A DNA stretch of 64,000 nucleotides. It comes from Streptomyces leeuwenhoekii (GTDB lineage: Bacteria > Actinomycetota > Actinomycetes > Streptomycetales > Streptomycetaceae). Under the pieces are notes generated by a model, which saw only the letters and a program-made list of their open reading frames with translations, was not told the origin of the DNA and searched no databases. The stretch is taken from contig NZ_LN831790.1 of NCBI RefSeq assembly GCF_001013905.1, positions 4,912,001 to 4,976,000 of the forward strand, written 5' to 3'. Positions within the stretch are counted from its first letter, which is position 1; every line of letters begins with the position of its first letter. The position numbers were made by a program, and so were the translations under genes. This document shows, in pieces, positions 27,915 to 35,894 of the stretch.

Positions 27915-29008
27915 GCGGCCGCGCCGGTCCCGGCGAGGGTGGGGTAGTCGGTGTAGCCGGTCGCCCCGCCCACGTACATCAGGTACCGGTCCCGTACCTG
28001 GTTCAGCGGGGCGCCCAGGCGCAGCCGGGTCACCAGATCGGGGTTGGCCAGGAAGGGCCGGCCGAGGGCGATCAGGTCGGCCCCCGCGTCCAGCAGCCTG
28101 GCGGACGCCTGCTCGATCGCCGGGCCGGACATCTCCCGGAGCACCGGGTTGGCGACCAGCGTCCCCGGCCAGCCGGCGCGGATCTTGCCGAAGACCGGGC
28201 TGTCCGGGTCGGCGAAGACCAGGTGCAGGTAGGCCAGCCCCAGCCCGCCGAGCCGGTCGGCGAGCGCCGGGTAGAGCTCCTCCGTCTCGCCCTCCGCGAT
28301 GCCGTTGACGGTGTTGCCGGGGGAGACCCTCAGCCCCACCCGGTCGGCCCCGATCTCGGCGGCCACGGCCTCGGTCACCTCGGCCGTGAACCGGATCCGC
28401 CCGGCGATCGAGCCGCCGTAGCCGTCCGTGCGGCGGTTGGTGTTGCGGGCCAGGAACTGGTGCAGGAGGTGGCCGTTGGCCGAGTGCACCTCCACGCCCT
28501 CGAACCCGGCGTCCATGGCGTTGCGGGCGGCCCGGGCGAAGTCGGCGACCGTGGTGCGGATGTCCTCGGCCGTCATCTCCCTGGGCACGACGGCCGGCCG
28601 GTGCCCGTCCGGAGTGAAGATCGTCTCGGGGAGCGGCACGGGCGACGGCGCCACCGGCGTCAGCCCGCTGGTCGCCGGATGGCCTACCCGGCCGCCGTGC
28701 TGGAGCTGGAGGAACATCCGGCCCCCGGCCTCCCGTACCGCGTCGGTCACCAGCCGCCAGCCCGCCACGTGGCGCGGGGTGTGGACGGCGGTGATGTTCG
28801 GGTAGGTCTGCCCGACCGCGTTCGGCGTCGCCGCCTCGGCGATGATCAGGCCGGCGGAGGCGCGCTGGGCGTAGTACTCGGCCATCAGCGGGGTCGGCGT
28901 GCCGTCGGCCTCGGCCCGGTTGCGGGTCAGCGGGGCCATCAGGAGGCGGTTGGGAAGCGTGAGCGGACCGAGGGAGGCGGGCGCGAGGAGCTTCGTCGTG
29001 TTCGTCAT
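27863..29008 (-). CDS. Alkene reductase (Old Yellow Enzyme family)
   Basis: A 381-residue FMN-dependent ene-reductase like N-ethylmaleimide reductase, which reduces activated C=C bonds using NAD(P)H. Family features: [45 protein letters not shown] with the paired active-site residues, [15 protein letters not shown] and [13 protein letters not shown]. The ATG at 29008 is six bases from a TACCGT -10 and has no ribosome-binding site. It is divergent from a MerR regulator across a 56-base region with a dyad, so it is very probably controlled by it. Its last 52 bases overlap the dipeptidase gene. Confidence 0.92.
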   Translation of the reverse strand: MTNTTKLLAPASLGPLTLPNRLLMAPLTRNRAEADGTPTPLMAEYYAQRASAGLIIAEAATPNAVGQTYPNITAVHTPRHVAGWRLVTDAVREAGGRMFLQLQHGGRVGHPATSGLTPVAPSPVPLPETIFTPDGHRPAVVPREMTAEDIRTTVADFARAARNAMDAGFEGVEVHSANGHLLHQFLARNTNRRTDGYGGSIAGRIRFTAEVTEAVAAEIGADRVGLRVSPGNTVNGIAEGETEELYPALADRLGGLGLAYLHLVFADPDSPVFGKIRAGWPGTLVANPVLREMSGPAIEQASARLLDAGADLIALGRPFLANPDLVTRLRLGAPLNQVRDRYLMYVGGATGYTDYPTLAGTGAAAQPSSDSIVAFDGPRVA

Positions 29009-29014
29009 GCCGGT

Positions 29015-29046
29015 ACGGTAAAACTTGACACTGATGTCAGAATCAA
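29015..29046 (-). promoter_or_regulatory. MerR-type promoter of the alkene reductase with long spacer
   Basis: On the minus strand TTGATT (29041-29046) and TACCGT (29015-29020) are 20 bases apart, longer than the usual 17-18. A dyad (TGACA / TGTCA, 29026-29039) sits in the spacer, enclosed by CTTGA / TCAAG (29024-29047). Overlong spacers with a central dyad are the hallmark of MerR-activated promoters. Confidence 0.65.
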
Positions 29047-29064
29047 GCCCGGGGGTGGGAGACG

Positions 29065-29424
29065 ATGCGGATCGGTGAACTGGCCCGGCGCACCGGCGTC
29101 AGCGAGCGCTCGCTGCGCTACTACGAGAAGCAGGGGCTGCTCGTGGCGGAGCGCACGCCCGGCGGCCACCGCGAGTATCCCGAGGCCGCCGTCGACCGGG
29201 TCGTCCGCATCCAGGAACTCTTCGCCGTCGGACTGTGCAGCAGCAAGATCGCCCAACTGCTGCCCTGCATGCGGGACGCCGACGGCCGCCCCTCCGCGAT
29301 CGCCACGCCCAGGCTCGTGGCGGACCTGAGCGCCGAGCGGGAGCGGATCGACCGGATGATCGCCGATCTGGTCCGCTCCCGGGACACCCTGGACGAGGTG
29401 ATCGACACGGCCCGGGGCCGCTGA
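29065..29424 (+). CDS. MerR-family transcriptional regulator
   Basis: A 119-residue regulator. The N-terminal winged helix is typical (MRIGELARRTGVSERSLRYY, PGGHREYPE). The effector part is short: a helix with GLCSSKIAQLLPCMRD and a coiled-coil dimerisation helix (SAERERIDRMIADLV). Two cysteines in the effector region (about residues 54 and 64) might sense electrophiles or redox state, which would fit the divergent ene-reductase. GGGAG precedes the ATG. The site at 29024-29047 is its likely operator. Confidence 0.9.
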   Translation: MRIGELARRTGVSERSLRYYEKQGLLVAERTPGGHREYPEAAVDRVVRIQELFAVGLCSSKIAQLLPCMRDADGRPSAIATPRLVADLSAERERIDRMIADLVRSRDTLDEVIDTARGR

Positions 29425-29516
29425 CCGGCGTACCCCCGAACGCCGCGTCCACCAGGAAGCCGACGGGTCCCCGTGCGACGGTGACGGTACTGCACGACGA
29501 CCGTACGGAGCCCGCC

Positions 29517-30653
29517 ATGGCAGACCTCCAGGACGACCTGCACACCACCCCAGAGGCCGGCGAGCTCGACGACCTGCCCGTGCCGTTCCCGGCGGGGGTC
29601 TTCACGCCGGGGGGCCGCCCGCCCGTCCTCGACCCGGACGACGCCCCGCTGGAGCGGGCCCACGCCCTCCTGGCCGCCCACCCCGTCGCCGACGGCTACA
29701 GCGGGCTGCCCTGGGCGCTCAGACAGCTTCCCTGGTACGACCTGGAGCTCGGCGAGAGCGCCGTCGCCACCGACGTGCCCCGGCTCCGCGAGGGCCATGT
29801 GGCCGCGCTGTTCTGGTCGCTGCACCTGCCCGAGGGGTCGGACGACGACGGCGAGCGGGCCGTCGCCGCCACCCTGGAGCAGCTCGATCTGGTGAAGACG
29901 GTCGTCCGGGCCCACCCCGAGGGCCTGCGCCTGGCCGAGGACGCCGGGCAGACCGCGGACGCCCGCAACTGCGGACGCACCGCCGTCCTGCTCGGTCCCG
30001 CCGGGGCCGACGCGCTCGGCGACAGCCTCGGCGTCCTGCGCTGCCTGCGCGTCCTCGGCGTGCGGGTGCTGACCCTCACCGGCGTGAGCTGGGCGGGCGA
30101 GGCGGGGCTGACCCGCTTCGGCGAGGAGGTCGTCCGCGAGATGAACCGGCTCGGCGTCATCGCCGACCTCTCCGGTGCCTCCCCGCAGACCCTGCGCCGC
30201 ACCTTCGCCGTCTCCAAGGCGCCCGCGCTGTGCACCCGCTCCGCCGCCCGCGCCCTGCGCCCCCACCCGGCCAACCTCCCCGACGACCTGCTCGTCGAGC
30301 TGGGCGCCGCGGGCGGCCTGTGCATGGTGCCGCTGACCGCCGAGCAGACCGGGCCGACCGTCCGTGACGTCGCCGACCACCTCGAGCACGTGCGCACGGT
30401 CGCCGGCCCCGAGAGCGTCGCCCTGTCCGGCACGTACGACACCGCCAGCGCCCACCCGCTGGAGCTGGGCGACCCCTCCTGCTACCCGCGGCTGATCGCC
30501 GAGCTGCTCCGCAGGGGCTGGGACGAGTCCGACGTGGCGCTGCTGACCTGGGGCAACGTCCAGCGCGTACTGCGCAACGCGGACTTCGCCGCCCGCGCCT
30601 TCCAGCAGCGCCGGGAGCCGTCGACGGCGACGATCGCCGAACTCGACGGCTGA
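29517..30653 (+). CDS. M19 dipeptidase paralogue lacking all zinc ligands
   Basis: A 378-residue protein clearly related along its length to the dipeptidase at 26727 (same [27 protein letters not shown] and final ATI-LDG blocks). Every metal-binding position is replaced: His-x-Asp became Tyr-x-Gly (DGYSGLPW), the Glu of MGAEGG became GPAGA, VDLSH became ADLSG, FSHSS became CTRSA and GGDYDG became SGTYDT. Hydrolysis by the M19 mechanism is therefore not possible. The frame is intact and codon use normal, so it is probably a functional pseudo-enzyme. The ATG has GGAG upstream; an N-terminal extension of about 45 residues is unique to it. Confidence 0.88.
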   Translation: MADLQDDLHTTPEAGELDDLPVPFPAGVFTPGGRPPVLDPDDAPLERAHALLAAHPVADGYSGLPWALRQLPWYDLELGESAVATDVPRLREGHVAALFWSLHLPEGSDDDGERAVAATLEQLDLVKTVVRAHPEGLRLAEDAGQTADARNCGRTAVLLGPAGADALGDSLGVLRCLRVLGVRVLTLTGVSWAGEAGLTRFGEEVVREMNRLGVIADLSGASPQTLRRTFAVSKAPALCTRSAARALRPHPANLPDDLLVELGAAGGLCMVPLTAEQTGPTVRDVADHLEHVRTVAGPESVALSGTYDTASAHPLELGDPSCYPRLIAELLRRGWDESDVALLTWGNVQRVLRNADFAARAFQQRREPSTATIAELDG

Positions 30654-30683
30654 CGCCGCCGCACGGCCCCTGCGGGCGGCCCC

Positions 30684-31076
30684 CTACGGGTGCTCGATCC
30701 GGCACAGGCAGAACGGATGCCCCGCCGGATCGGCGTACACCTGGAAGTCCTTCTTCTCCCGGTCCTCCAGGTCCAGCGGCCGGGCGCCCAGCGCCAGCAC
30801 CTTCTCGTGGGCCGCGTCGAGCTCCTCCCAGGTGGGGCCGGCGTCGAAGTCGAGGTGGAACTGCTGCGCGTTGCGGTCCGAGCGCGGCCACTCGGAGGGC
30901 GTCAGACCGGTCACCCGCTGGAAGGCCAGGCGCGGCCCGCCGGGGATCTGGAGCACCACCCAGTCGGGGTCCTCCTCCTCGGGCGTGCCGCCCGCGATCT
31001 GCGCGTAGAAGCGGGCCAGTTCGAGCGGCTCGGGGCAGTCGAGGACGACGGAACGGACGCGGGCCACGGGCGCCAT
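30684..31076 (-). CDS. VOC (glyoxalase/bleomycin-resistance-like) protein 1
   Basis: A 130-residue vicinal-oxygen-chelate protein with the two beta-alpha-beta-beta-beta modules expected of the fold: VLDCPEPLELARFYA in the first and QFHLDFDAG in the second, ending YADPAGHPFCLC. Streptomyces have many such proteins; substrate is unknown. The start at 31076 has AAGGAGG eight bases upstream. It lies 28 bases downstream of a close paralogue on the same strand, a tandem duplication. Both are divergent from a CGNR regulator. Confidence 0.88.
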   Translation of the reverse strand: MAPVARVRSVVLDCPEPLELARFYAQIAGGTPEEEDPDWVVLQIPGGPRLAFQRVTGLTPSEWPRSDRNAQQFHLDFDAGPTWEELDAAHEKVLALGARPLDLEDREKKDFQVYADPAGHPFCLCRIEHP

Positions 31077-31104
31077 GGGCACAACCTCCTTGAAGTCAGC
31101 CGGG

Positions 31105-31473
31105 TCAGCCGGCACAGAGGCAGAACGGGTGCCCGGCCGGGTCCGCGTAAACCCGGAAGCTGCGCGCACGGTCCTCGGTGTCCAGCGGCCTCGCCCCGAG
31201 CTCCAGCACGGCCTTCTCCGCCGCGTCGAGGTCCCGCACGTCCAGGTCCAGGTGGAACTGCTGCGAGTGGTCGGGGGAGGGCCACCGGGGCGGGACGAAT
31301 CCGGGGGCGGCCTGGAAGGCCAGGGCCCGCCCGCCGGGCAGCTTCAGGGTGATCCAGCCGCTGTCCTCGAACTCCGTCTCGATCGTGCCGCCCAGCACCC
31401 CGGCGTAGAAGCCGGCCAGTGCGCGGGGATCGGGGCAGTCCAGGACGACGACACCCAGTTCGGCGACAGCCAT
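31105..31473 (-). CDS. VOC (glyoxalase/bleomycin-resistance-like) protein 2
   Basis: A 122-residue VOC protein, paralogous to its downstream neighbour (shared VLDCP, ARFYA/AGFYA, QFHLD, LGARPLD and YADPAGHPFCLC). The start at 31473 has GAGGAGG upstream. The pair probably forms one transcription unit read from the divergent region 31474-31599. The ligand is unknown. Confidence 0.88.
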   Translation of the reverse strand: MAVAELGVVVLDCPDPRALAGFYAGVLGGTIETEFEDSGWITLKLPGGRALAFQAAPGFVPPRWPSPDHSQQFHLDLDVRDLDAAEKAVLELGARPLDTEDRARSFRVYADPAGHPFCLCAG

Positions 31474-31494
31474 GACTTCCTCCTCGACGTACAC

Positions 31495-31527
31495 GGTGAG
31501 TCCGCGGTGAGTCCGCGGTGAGTCCGC
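31495..31527. repeat. Three tandem copies of an 11-bp unit
   Basis: GGTGAGTCCGC occurs three times head to tail, exactly, just upstream of the VOC gene start. It may be an iterated regulator site or slippage product. Confidence 0.85.
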
Positions 31528-31553
31528 GGAGTTACCCACAGAAGCGGATAACC

Positions 31554-31566
31554 GGTAACGGTTACC
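31554..31566. promoter_or_regulatory. GGTAACGGTTACC palindrome
   Basis: Perfect 13-bp palindrome in the divergent VOC/CGNR region. The half-site GGTAACG recurs at 31585-31591, over the -10 of the regulator gene, so this is a candidate autoregulatory operator. Confidence 0.5.
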
Positions 31567-31586
31567 CCATGGTCCCCCATGGGCGG

Positions 31587-31592
31587 TAACGT
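31587..31592 (+). promoter_or_regulatory. -10 hexamer of a probable leaderless gene
   Basis: TAACGT lies seven bases before the ATG at 31600; no ribosome-binding site. Confidence 0.45.
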
Positions 31593-31599
31593 CGCAAGC

Positions 31600-32109
31600 A
31601 TGAGTGAGAGATCGCCCGCGCCGGGTGGCCTGGCCCTGGTGCAGGCCCTGGTGAACACGCTCGACCTCGAGTCGGGCGCCGACTCGCTCGACACACCGGA
31701 GGGCCGGGCGCGTCTCGCGCTGACGGAGGACGACCTGCCCGCCGCCCGGGAGCTGCGCGAGTCCCTGCGCGTGGCGCTGCTCGCCCACGCCGGCCACCCG
31801 CCGCACCGCGCGGTGACCCCGCTGGGCGAGCTGCTGGCCGCCGCGCCCCTGGTGGTGGCGGTCGACCCGGCCGACGGCTCCGCCGCCCTGGCGCCCGCCG
31901 GCTCCCGCCCGTCCCTGCTGTGCCGGGTCGCCGCCGCCGTCGCCGAGGCGCTGGCCGCCGGCACCTGGATGCGGCTCAAGGCGTGCGAGGCCGCCGACTG
32001 CCACTGGGCGTACTACGACCGCAGTCCGGCCGGACGCGGCCGCTGGTGCTCGATGCAGGTGTGCGGGGCGCGCGCCAAGATGCGCCGCTACCGCGCGAAG
32101 GGCGCGTGA
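31600..32109 (+). CDS. CGNR zinc-finger regulator (ABATE family)
   Basis: A 169-residue protein with an N-terminal ABATE-like ligand domain (about 1-115) and a C-terminal zinc finger: KACEAADCHWAYYD followed by GRWCSMQVCGAR. The four cysteines are intact; the family's CGNR reads CGAR. Such proteins are presumed transcription regulators, often next to the enzymes they control, here the divergent VOC pair. The ATG at 31600 is the leaderless position relative to TAACGT; an in-frame ATG at 31579 would overlap the promoter. Confidence 0.85.
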   Translation: MSERSPAPGGLALVQALVNTLDLESGADSLDTPEGRARLALTEDDLPAARELRESLRVALLAHAGHPPHRAVTPLGELLAAAPLVVAVDPADGSAALAPAGSRPSLLCRVAAAVAEALAAGTWMRLKACEAADCHWAYYDRSPAGRGRWCSMQVCGARAKMRRYRAKGA

Positions 32110-32173
32110 GACCGGGGCCCGGCGCCCCGGTGCCACACGGACGGATCCGGCGGGCGCACGGCCGCCCGGAAAG

Positions 32174-32219
32174 CGGAAGGACGCCGGCTCGGATGCGCAC
32201 CCGAGCCGGCGTCCTTCCG
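32174..32219. terminator. Bidirectional terminator
   Basis: Perfect 19-base arms (starting CGGAAGGACG, ending CGTCCTTCCG) around an eight-base loop, between the ends of the convergent CGNR and UDP-glucose dehydrogenase genes. Confidence 0.9.
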
Positions 32220-32230
32220 TGTGCCGCGCC

Positions 32231-33574
32231 TCACGCGGTGGGGCGTCCCATCGCCCGGTACGTCCATCCGGCCCGCCGCCAGGCCTCCGGGTCGAGCGCG
32301 TTGCGCCCGTCGAGTACGACCCGGGCCGCCGCGACCTCGCCGAGCTCCCGCGGGTCGAGCTCGCGGAACTCGCGCCACTCCGTCAGATGCAGCACCACGT
32401 CGGCACCCCGCACCGCCTCCAGCGCCGATTCGGCGTAACCGAGCGTCGGGAACAGCCGCCGGGCGTTCTCCATGCCCTTCGGGTCGTACACCGTGACCTG
32501 GCCGCCCTGGAGGTGGATCTGCCCGGCGACGTTCAGCGCGGGCGAGTCCCGCACGTCGTCCGAGTCGGGCTTGAAGGTGGCGCCGAGCACCGCGACCCGC
32601 TTGCCCAGGAACGGCCCGCCGCCCAGCGCCTGCCGCGCCAGCTCCACCATCCGGCCGCGCTGGCGCATGTTGACCGAGTCGATCTCGCGCAGGAACGTCA
32701 GCGCCTGGTCGGCGCCCAGCTCGCCCGCGCGCGCCATGAACGCCCGGATGTCCTTGGGCAGACAGCCGCCGCCGAAGCCGATCCCGGCCCGCAGGAACTT
32801 CTTCCCGATCCGGTCGTCGTACCCGATGGCCTCCGCCAGCTTCGCCACGTCGCCGCCCGCCGCCTCGCACACCTCCGCCATCGCGTTGATGAACGAGATC
32901 TTGGTGGCGAGGAAGGAGTTCGCGGACGTCTTCACCAGCTCCGCGGTGGGGAAGTCCGTCACCACGAAGGGCGAGCCCTCGGCGATCGGCGTGGCGTACA
33001 CCTCCCGCAGCAGCTTCTCCGCCCGCTCGCCGCGCACGCCCACCACGATCCGGTCCGGGTGCAGCGTGTCCTCGACGGCGAAGCCCTCGCGCAGGAACTC
33101 CGGGTTCCACGCCAGCTCGGCGTCGCCCCCGGCCGGCGCGTGCTCGGCCAGGTACGCGGCCAGCCGGTCGGCGGACCCGACCGGCACCGTCGACTTGCCG
33201 ACCACCAGCGCCGGGCCCTTCAGGTGCGGCGCGAGCGCGGCGACGGCGGCGTCGACGTAGCTCATGTCGCAGGCGTACTCGCCGTGCTTCTGCGGGGTGT
33301 TCACGCACAGGAAGTGCACGTCGCCGAAGGCCGCCACCTCCGCGAAGTCCATGGTGAACCGCAGCCGCCCGGTGGAGCCCTCGATCCCGGCGACGTGCTT
33401 GCGCAGCAGCTCCTCCAGACCGGGCTCGTACATCGGGACCTCGCCCCGCTGGAGCTTCTCGATCTTCTCGGGCACCACGTCCAGGCCCAGCACCTCGAAG
33501 CCGAGCTCGGCCATGGCCGCCGCATGCGTCGCGCCGAGGTAGCCGGTGCCGATCACGGTGATCTTGAGGGCCAT
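32231..33574 (-). CDS. UDP-glucose 6-dehydrogenase
   Basis: A 447-residue dehydrogenase that oxidises UDP-glucose to UDP-glucuronate with two NAD+. Features: Rossmann motif VIGTGYLGATHA, the central domain with SANSFLATKISFINAMAE, the catalytic-cysteine loop GFGGGCLPKDIRAF and the C-terminal GATFKPDSDDVRDSP. Active-site residues look intact. UDP-glucuronate feeds cell-wall polysaccharides or teichuronic-type polymers. The ATG at 33574 is the only sensible start. A 188-base gap separates it from the divergent acyl-CoA dehydrogenase gene. UDP-mannose-type dehydrogenases are related, but the length and motifs favour UGD. Confidence 0.9.
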   Translation of the reverse strand: MALKITVIGTGYLGATHAAAMAELGFEVLGLDVVPEKIEKLQRGEVPMYEPGLEELLRKHVAGIEGSTGRLRFTMDFAEVAAFGDVHFLCVNTPQKHGEYACDMSYVDAAVAALAPHLKGPALVVGKSTVPVGSADRLAAYLAEHAPAGGDAELAWNPEFLREGFAVEDTLHPDRIVVGVRGERAEKLLREVYATPIAEGSPFVVTDFPTAELVKTSANSFLATKISFINAMAEVCEAAGGDVAKLAEAIGYDDRIGKKFLRAGIGFGGGCLPKDIRAFMARAGELGADQALTFLREIDSVNMRQRGRMVELARQALGGGPFLGKRVAVLGATFKPDSDDVRDSPALNVAGQIHLQGGQVTVYDPKGMENARRLFPTLGYAESALEAVRGADVVLHLTEWREFRELDPRELGEVAAARVVLDGRNALDPEAWRRAGWTYRAMGRPTA

Positions 33575-33697
33575 GGGTGCTCCAGGGGTGTACGGCAGTC
33601 GTGCGGGCCCGAGCATAACCGGGGCATGGGAGGGGGCCGGGCCGGGCAGCGATCCGCCTGTCGGCAAGCTCACCTATCCACAGACGTGCACCGGGCT

Positions 33698-33727
33698 CTA
33701 AAATTTAGGTTACTTAACGGTAGTTAG
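33698..33727. promoter_or_regulatory. AT-rich dyads upstream of the acyl-CoA dehydrogenase
   Basis: A perfect palindrome CTAAAATTTAG (33698-33708) is followed at once by the imperfect dyad TTACTTAACGGTAGTTAG (33710-33727). The second resembles TetR-type operators of fatty-acid oxidation genes. They lie 36-65 bases before the start codon. Confidence 0.45.
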
Positions 33728-33762
33728 CGTCAGCATCGCAGCGTTTTGGAGCGTGAGAGACC

Positions 33763-34920
33763 TTGGCCGGATCGGCTGACTTCGACCTGTACCGCCCGTC
33801 CGAGGAGCACGACATGCTCCGCGACGCCGTCCGCGCGCTGGCCGAGGCGAAGATCGCGCCGCACGCCGCCGCGGTGGACGAGGAGGCCCGCTTCCCGCAG
33901 GAGGCGCTGGACGCCCTCGTCTCGGGCGACCTGCACGCCGTGCACGTACCGGAGGAGTACGGCGGCGCGGGCGCCGACGCCCTCGCCACGGTCATCGTCA
34001 TCGAGGAGGTGGCCCGCGTCTGCGCCTCGTCCTCCCTCATCCCGGCGGTGAACAAGCTGGGCTCCCTGCCGGTGATCCTCTCCGGCTCCGAGGAGCTGAA
34101 GAAGAAGTACCTGGGGCCGCTCGCCAAGGGCGACGCGATGTTCTCCTACTGCCTGTCCGAGCCGGAGGCGGGCTCGGACGCGGCCGGCATGAAGACCCGC
34201 GCGGTCCGCGACGGCGACCACTGGGTGCTCAACGGCGTCAAGCGCTGGATCACCAACGCGGGCGTGTCGGAGTACTACACGGTGATGGCCGTCACCGACC
34301 CGGAGAAGCGCTCCAAGGGCATCTCGGCCTTCGTGGTCGAGAAGTCCGACCCCGGTGTCTCCTTCGGCGCCCCGGAGAAGAAGCTGGGCATCAAGGGCTC
34401 GCCCACGCGGGAGGTGTACCTGGACAACGTCCGCATCCCCGCCGACCGCATGATCGGCGCGGAGGGCACCGGCTTCGCCACGGCGATGAAGACCCTGGAC
34501 CACACCCGCATCACCATCGCCGCCCAGGCCCTCGGCATCGCCCAGGGCGCCCTCGACTACGCCAAGGGCTACGTCAAGGAGCGCAAGCAGTTCGGCAAGC
34601 CGATCGCCGACTTCCAGGGCATCCAGTTCATGCTCGCCGACATGGCCATGAAGATCTCGGCCGCCCGCGCCCTGACCTACCAGGCCGCCGCCGCCTCCGA
34701 GCGCGGTGACGCCGACCTCACCTACCAGGGCGCCGCCGCCAAGTGCTTCGCCTCCGACGTGGCGATGGAGGTCACCACGGACGCGGTCCAGCTCCTCGGC
34801 GGCTACGGCTACACCCGGGACTACCCGGTGGAGCGGATGATGCGCGACGCGAAGATCACCCAGATCTACGAGGGCACCAACCAGGTCCAGCGCATCGTGA
34901 TGGCGCGCAACCTGCCGTAA
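33763..34920 (+). CDS. Acyl-CoA dehydrogenase (TTG start)
   Basis: A 385-residue FAD enzyme that introduces the alpha-beta double bond into acyl-CoA. Features: FSYCLSEPEAGSDA, WITNAG, QFGKPIADFQ, LLGGYGYTRDYPVERMMRDAKI and the catalytic base in IYEGTNQVQR. The start must be the TTG at 33763: an in-frame stop lies three codons upstream and the next methionine is residue 18, inside the conserved N-terminal helix. The upstream GAGAG is a weak site. The gene is monocistronic with a hairpin at 34944. Confidence 0.93.
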   Translation: MAGSADFDLYRPSEEHDMLRDAVRALAEAKIAPHAAAVDEEARFPQEALDALVSGDLHAVHVPEEYGGAGADALATVIVIEEVARVCASSSLIPAVNKLGSLPVILSGSEELKKKYLGPLAKGDAMFSYCLSEPEAGSDAAGMKTRAVRDGDHWVLNGVKRWITNAGVSEYYTVMAVTDPEKRSKGISAFVVEKSDPGVSFGAPEKKLGIKGSPTREVYLDNVRIPADRMIGAEGTGFATAMKTLDHTRITIAAQALGIAQGALDYAKGYVKERKQFGKPIADFQGIQFMLADMAMKISAARALTYQAAAASERGDADLTYQGAAAKCFASDVAMEVTTDAVQLLGGYGYTRDYPVERMMRDAKITQIYEGTNQVQRIVMARNLP

Positions 34921-34943
34921 GGCCCCGCGCACCCCGCAGGACC

Positions 34944-34975
34944 ACAGCCCCCGTCCCCATGCGGCCGGGGGCTGT
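34944..34975. terminator. Terminator after acyl-CoA dehydrogenase
   Basis: Ten-base perfect arms ACAGCCCCCG / CGGGGGCTGT with a 12-base loop, 24 bases after the stop codon. Confidence 0.75.
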
Positions 34976-35212
34976 CGGCGTCCGCGCCGCCGCTCGGCCG
35001 CCCGACAGGGCAGGCGAGGCCAGGCACCGAACGGCTCGTCCCGGTCGCGGGCGGGGGCGAACCCACTCGGGTGCGGTGATCGGCGAAGGCGGGGTGATTA
35101 CCTGACGGGAGGGGAGGCTCGTCAAGCCGCGCCGGCTCGCCAAGATGACCGTGGGAAGCGCTACCGGTCGGCCTACTCCGGCCCGGTGCCCTGGTGAGGC
35201 AGGCTTGATGCC

Positions 35213-35593
35213 ATGCAGGCCCGACCTGTGCTGGTTTATGACGGTGACTGCCGTTTCTGTACGACGACAGTCACCTTCCTTGAACGTCTGCTGCGGCCCG
35301 ACTGCTCCATCACTCCGTGGCAGTTCGCGGACCCGGCTTCTCTCGGCTCCACTCAGCGGCGGGCCGAGTACGAGGCGCTGTGGATCACGCCCACCGGGAC
35401 GGTGTACGGCGGTGCGCAGGCGGTCGCCCAACTGCTGCTGAGGGCAGGCAAGGGGTGGGCCGTTCTCGGCGTGCTGCTCAGCCTGCCGCCCCTGCGCTGG
35501 GCCGCTCACGGCGTCTACAGGATCGTCGCGAACAACCGCGACCGTCTGCCGGGCGGGACCGCGGCCTGCGCCCTCCCCGCAGACCGCCGCTGA
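35213..35593 (+). CDS. DCC-family thiol-disulfide oxidoreductase-like protein
   Basis: A 126-residue DUF393/DCC1-like protein. The signature YDGDCRFC is at residues 9-16, with a CxxxT-like active site (one Cys of the usual pair is followed by TTT), and the C-terminal part has a short hydrophobic stretch (GVLLSLPPLRWAAHGVYRIVANNRDRL). A redox role is inferred for the family. It is at the left edge of the accessory patch, 292 bases after the acyl-CoA dehydrogenase. The start is ATG 35213; the ribosome-binding site is weak. Confidence 0.85.
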   Translation: MQARPVLVYDGDCRFCTTTVTFLERLLRPDCSITPWQFADPASLGSTQRRAEYEALWITPTGTVYGGAQAVAQLLLRAGKGWAVLGVLLSLPPLRWAAHGVYRIVANNRDRLPGGTAACALPADRR

Positions 35594-35636
35594 CGTGGAG
35601 CCGACGGACGGCCGATTTCATCCTGTCCGCCGTCCA

Positions 35637-35894
35637 TCACCGCACCTTCAGGCCGGGGGCCTCGGGTCTGGCCTGCGGCGGCACGGACCCGGCCCCCGCC
35701 TCCCCGCGGGGCCTCGGCAGCCGTACGCCGAGCCTTCGTGCCGTACGTCGTCCCAGGCGGGGCAGGGAGGCGTAGAAGCGGTCGGGCAGGAACACGGCGT
35801 CCGCGATGATCATGGCGCCCGAGAAGACGGGCAGCCCCAACAGGACCGCGATGCCGGCGTGCCTGTCCAGCAGGAGTGAAACCCTCGCGCTCAC
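35637..35894 (-). CDS. Possible fragment of a membrane protein
   Basis: An 85-residue frame with one or two hydrophobic segments (AGIAVLLGLPVFSGAMIIADAVFL) and a basic Pro/Arg-rich tail. I recognise no family. Its 5' end overlaps the ISAs1 transposase remnant, so it may be the 3' stump of a gene cut by the insertion, or not expressed. Confidence 0.3.
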   Translation of the reverse strand: MSARVSLLLDRHAGIAVLLGLPVFSGAMIIADAVFLPDRFYASLPRLGRRTARRLGVRLPRPRGEAGAGSVPPQARPEAPGLKVR

